The notes below the pieces were generated by a model, which made no database searches, was not told the DNA's origin, and was given only the letters and a program-made list of their open reading frames with translations. From NCBI GenBank assembly GCA_005774545.1, contig VAUL01000021.1:1-43593 (forward strand): a DNA stretch of 43,593 nt, written 5' to 3'. Below are positions 41,986-43,593 of this stretch, piece after piece. A program made the translations under genes and the position numbers. This DNA comes from Deltaproteobacteria bacterium (GTDB taxonomy: Bacteria; Desulfobacterota; Desulfuromonadia; Desulfuromonadales; BM103). Every line of letters begins with the position of its first letter. The first letter of the stretch is position 1.

Positions 41986-42720
41986 ATGAAGAAGATTACC
42001 GTTGCACTTGCTGCCCTGATCCTGACCGCCGCGGCGGTCGCCACCCCGGCCCTGGCCGCCATCGAAGTCGGCGGCAGCGCCTACGTCGGCTTTTTCGACA
42101 AGTACCTGTGGCGCGGTTTCGACCTGAGCGGCAGCCAGCCGGTCGTGCAGGGCGGCGTCAACCTCAGCACCCACGGCTTCACCCTCGGCTACTGGACCAA
42201 CGTGCAGGCCAGCACCGACGAGGGGGCCGAGTTGACCGCCGGCGAGGCGAGCGAAACCGACATCACCCTCGACTACACCTACGCCAACGACTACGTGGCG
42301 CTCAGCGTCGGCAACATCTACTACATGCTCGACGAGCCTCTCGCCAACACCAGCGAACTGTACCTCGGCGTCACCGCCAAGACCGTGCTCTCGCCGACCG
42401 TGAAGGTCTATTACGACTGGGACGAGGCCGAAGAGAACGGCCTGTTCTACACCGCCTCGGTCAGCCACGCCTTCGCCCCCATGGAGAAGCTCAACGTCGG
42501 CGTCGGCGCGCTGGTCAGCTACAACGACGAAAGCGATTTCTCGGTCGGCAACTACAGCGACTGGCACAACTACGAGCTCAGCGCCAGCGCCACCTACGCC
42601 ATCACCGACCAGCTCTCGATCACGCCGTCGCTGGTCTACTCCTCGCCGATCAGCGACGAGGCCAAGGATGCCATCGACAGCGAGTTCCTGGGCGGCGTAA
42701 CGCTGACCCTGACCTTCTAG
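41986..42720 (+). CDS. TIGR02001-type outer-membrane beta-barrel protein
   Basis: A 244-residue protein with a clear signal peptide (cleavage after ALA, residues 22-24). The mature part has alternating short strands rich in Tyr, Gly and Asp (YVGFFDKYLWRGFDLSGSQPVVQGGVNLS...), ends in aromatic Phe (LTLTF) as outer-membrane barrels do, and matches the TIGR02001 family of unknown function, which often lies beside glnK-amtB. A porin role for nitrogen compounds is plausible but not shown. AAGGAGA precedes the ATG at 41986. Confidence 0.85.
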   Translation: MKKITVALAALILTAAAVATPALAAIEVGGSAYVGFFDKYLWRGFDLSGSQPVVQGGVNLSTHGFTLGYWTNVQASTDEGAELTAGEASETDITLDYTYANDYVALSVGNIYYMLDEPLANTSELYLGVTAKTVLSPTVKVYYDWDEAEENGLFYTASVSHAFAPMEKLNVGVGALVSYNDESDFSVGNYSDWHNYELSASATYAITDQLSITPSLVYSSPISDEAKDAIDSEFLGGVTLTLTF

Positions 42721-42735
42721 TCGCACCCGATGTCG

Positions 42736-42760
42736 TTCGTCAGACCTGCCTCCTGACGAA
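42736..42760 (+). other. Hairpin preceding the draT-proximal terminator
   Basis: TTCGTCAG and CTGACGAA form a perfect 8-bp stem with a 9-nt loop, ending 1 nt before the terminator hairpin. The pair of adjacent hairpins recalls an antitermination leader, but the loop is not a hexaloop. Confidence 0.5.
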
Positions 42761-42761
42761 C

Positions 42762-42798
42762 CGGCCGCCATCCCTGATAGGCTGGCGGCCGTTTTTTT
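42762..42798 (+). terminator. Rho-independent terminator before draT
   Basis: CGGCCGCCA pairs with TGGCGGCCG, followed by seven T residues. Only 28 nt separate the T-run from the draT start codon. Confidence 0.9.
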
Positions 42799-42826
42799 CA
42801 CCTCTTTCTCCGCGCGGGGCGACGCC

Positions 42827-43564
42827 ATGCTGGCCAGTCCGATCAACCTCTGCAACCTGCCTCCCTGGGCAATCGCCTCGCGGCATTTCAACCGCCATCC
42901 GCAGGCGCTGGAGATCCAGGGGGTGCGGCAGAGCCACCAGCGCCTCTTCGCCGCTCTCGACCGGATCGACGGGCGGCTGGCGCGCGGCCAGCAGTTTCAC
43001 GACTACATGGATGTGGTCTTCCAGTTGCACCAGTGGGAAAGCGCCGGGACGGTCAGCAGCCGCAAGAGCCTGAAGAACAGCTACCTGCGCTTTCTGCGCG
43101 GCTGGATGTTCGACAGCAACTCGCGCGAAGGGGCGGTGCTCAAGGGGTGGGTGGAGAGCCGCCTCGGCCTGCCGCCGACCTTTCACAAGGCGCCGATCAG
43201 CGATCTGCACGACGCGGCCTACCACGGCTACCTGGCGGAGCGGATGCAGGGGGTGGCGCGGACCAGCGCCCTGATGGCGCAGTTCGATCTCCTCTACGAA
43301 TTTGTCCAGAGCGAGCTGCGCCGCAGCCGGCCGGTGCCGACCCATCTGCGCCTGTGGCGCGGCATCAACGACTTCAGCGACCAGCGCATCCTCGAGCGGC
43401 TGGGGGGCCGCCGCCACCTGGTGCGGCTCAACAACCTGGTCTCCTTCACCACCGACTTCGAGCGCGCCTGGGAATTCGGCTCCAAGGTGCTCGAGGCCGA
43501 TGTGCCCCTCCCCAAGGTGTTCTTCTGCGGCGACCTGCTGCCGGCAGCGCTTTTGAAGGGGTGA
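42827..43564 (+). CDS. draT: NAD+-dinitrogen-reductase ADP-ribosyltransferase
   Basis: DraT transfers ADP-ribose from NAD+ to an arginine of nitrogenase iron protein, switching nitrogen fixation off when ammonium appears. This frame gives 245 residues: SPINLCNLPPWAIASRHFNRHPQALEIQGVR, FHDYMDVVFQLHQW, SYLRFLRGWMFDSN, RLWRGINDF, LNNLVSFTTDFERAWEFGSKVLEADVPLPKVFF. A stop falls 29 nt before the window edge, whereas family members usually run some 20-40 residues longer. The -1 frame, reached at the GGGG run, is open to the edge, so a sequence error or a frameshift is possible. It lies after a terminator in the glnB-amtB group. draG is not in view. Confidence 0.9.
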   Translation: MLASPINLCNLPPWAIASRHFNRHPQALEIQGVRQSHQRLFAALDRIDGRLARGQQFHDYMDVVFQLHQWESAGTVSSRKSLKNSYLRFLRGWMFDSNSREGAVLKGWVESRLGLPPTFHKAPISDLHDAAYHGYLAERMQGVARTSALMAQFDLLYEFVQSELRRSRPVPTHLRLWRGINDFSDQRILERLGGRRHLVRLNNLVSFTTDFERAWEFGSKVLEADVPLPKVFFCGDLLPAALLKG

Positions 43565-43593
43565 TCCTGCCGCGGTCGGAGACGCTCGACGAC

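Overview
This is a GC-rich, densely packed bacterial chromosome segment with about 45 protein genes, one structured RNA gene, several promoters and terminators, and two families of small intergenic repeats. There is no phage, integrase, transposase, tRNA, rRNA or CRISPR array. Gene content points to a Desulfuromonadota (Geobacter/Desulfuromonas-like) organism. The evidence is an octaheme-type nitrite reductase, a sigma-54 nitrogen-control cluster with a terminator inside the glnB leader, and draT (so presumably a diazotroph). The assignment rests on gene content only and is an inference.

Layout. 1-4.1 kb (minus strand): the start of an exported protein, RNase E with a long repetitive basic/acidic tail, and an AAA/DRTGG P-loop protein. 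4.2-11.9 kb (plus): ABC-F ATPase, ParA-like ATPase, a DUF4388-like protein, a membrane protein, nadC, birA, coaX. 11.9-17.4 kb: an EF-G-like GTPase, a SPOR-domain membrane protein, a helical hypothetical, a MOSC and MogA-like molybdenum-cofactor pair, and a PspC-domain protein. 17.4-23.8 kb: a ZIP metal transporter facing an octaheme nitrite reductase that has its own palindromic operator, then an M24 peptidase, a GAF/HD-GYP c-di-GMP phosphodiesterase and a YbaK-type editing protein. 23.8-30.9 kb: a divergent lipid-modification cluster whose plus-strand genes are tightly overlapped (chalcone-isomerase-like, DUF1475, DUF1295, FAD amine oxidase, DUF1365, cyclopropane-fatty-acid synthase-like, DUF2878, DUF2177). 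30.9-38.8 kb: Sir2, a second YbaK, rhomboid, aldehyde dehydrogenase, L,D-transpeptidase, a beta-lactamase-fold hydrolase and TraB. 38.8-39.0 kb: a 6S-like RNA gene on the minus strand. 39.2-43.6 kb: a nitrogen module of small histidine kinase, glnB/glnK, amtB, a TIGR02001-type outer-membrane protein and draT.

Two things stand out. First, a roughly 90-bp intergenic element recurs at five places. It is built of inverted arms, each made of four 7-bp units plus AGT (31 nt), around a 27-29 nt loop with a shared CCGAAGG-type core. I do not recognise it as a named repeat family. Second, the nitrogen module carries sigma-54 promoters. The glnB leader combines one of these with a hexaloop hairpin and a strong intrinsic terminator before the start codon, and draT also lies immediately behind a terminator with almost no room for a promoter. 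This suggests control by transcription antitermination, as known for ANTAR regulators of nitrogen genes in Geobacter. The link is inferred, because no ANTAR gene is in this window.
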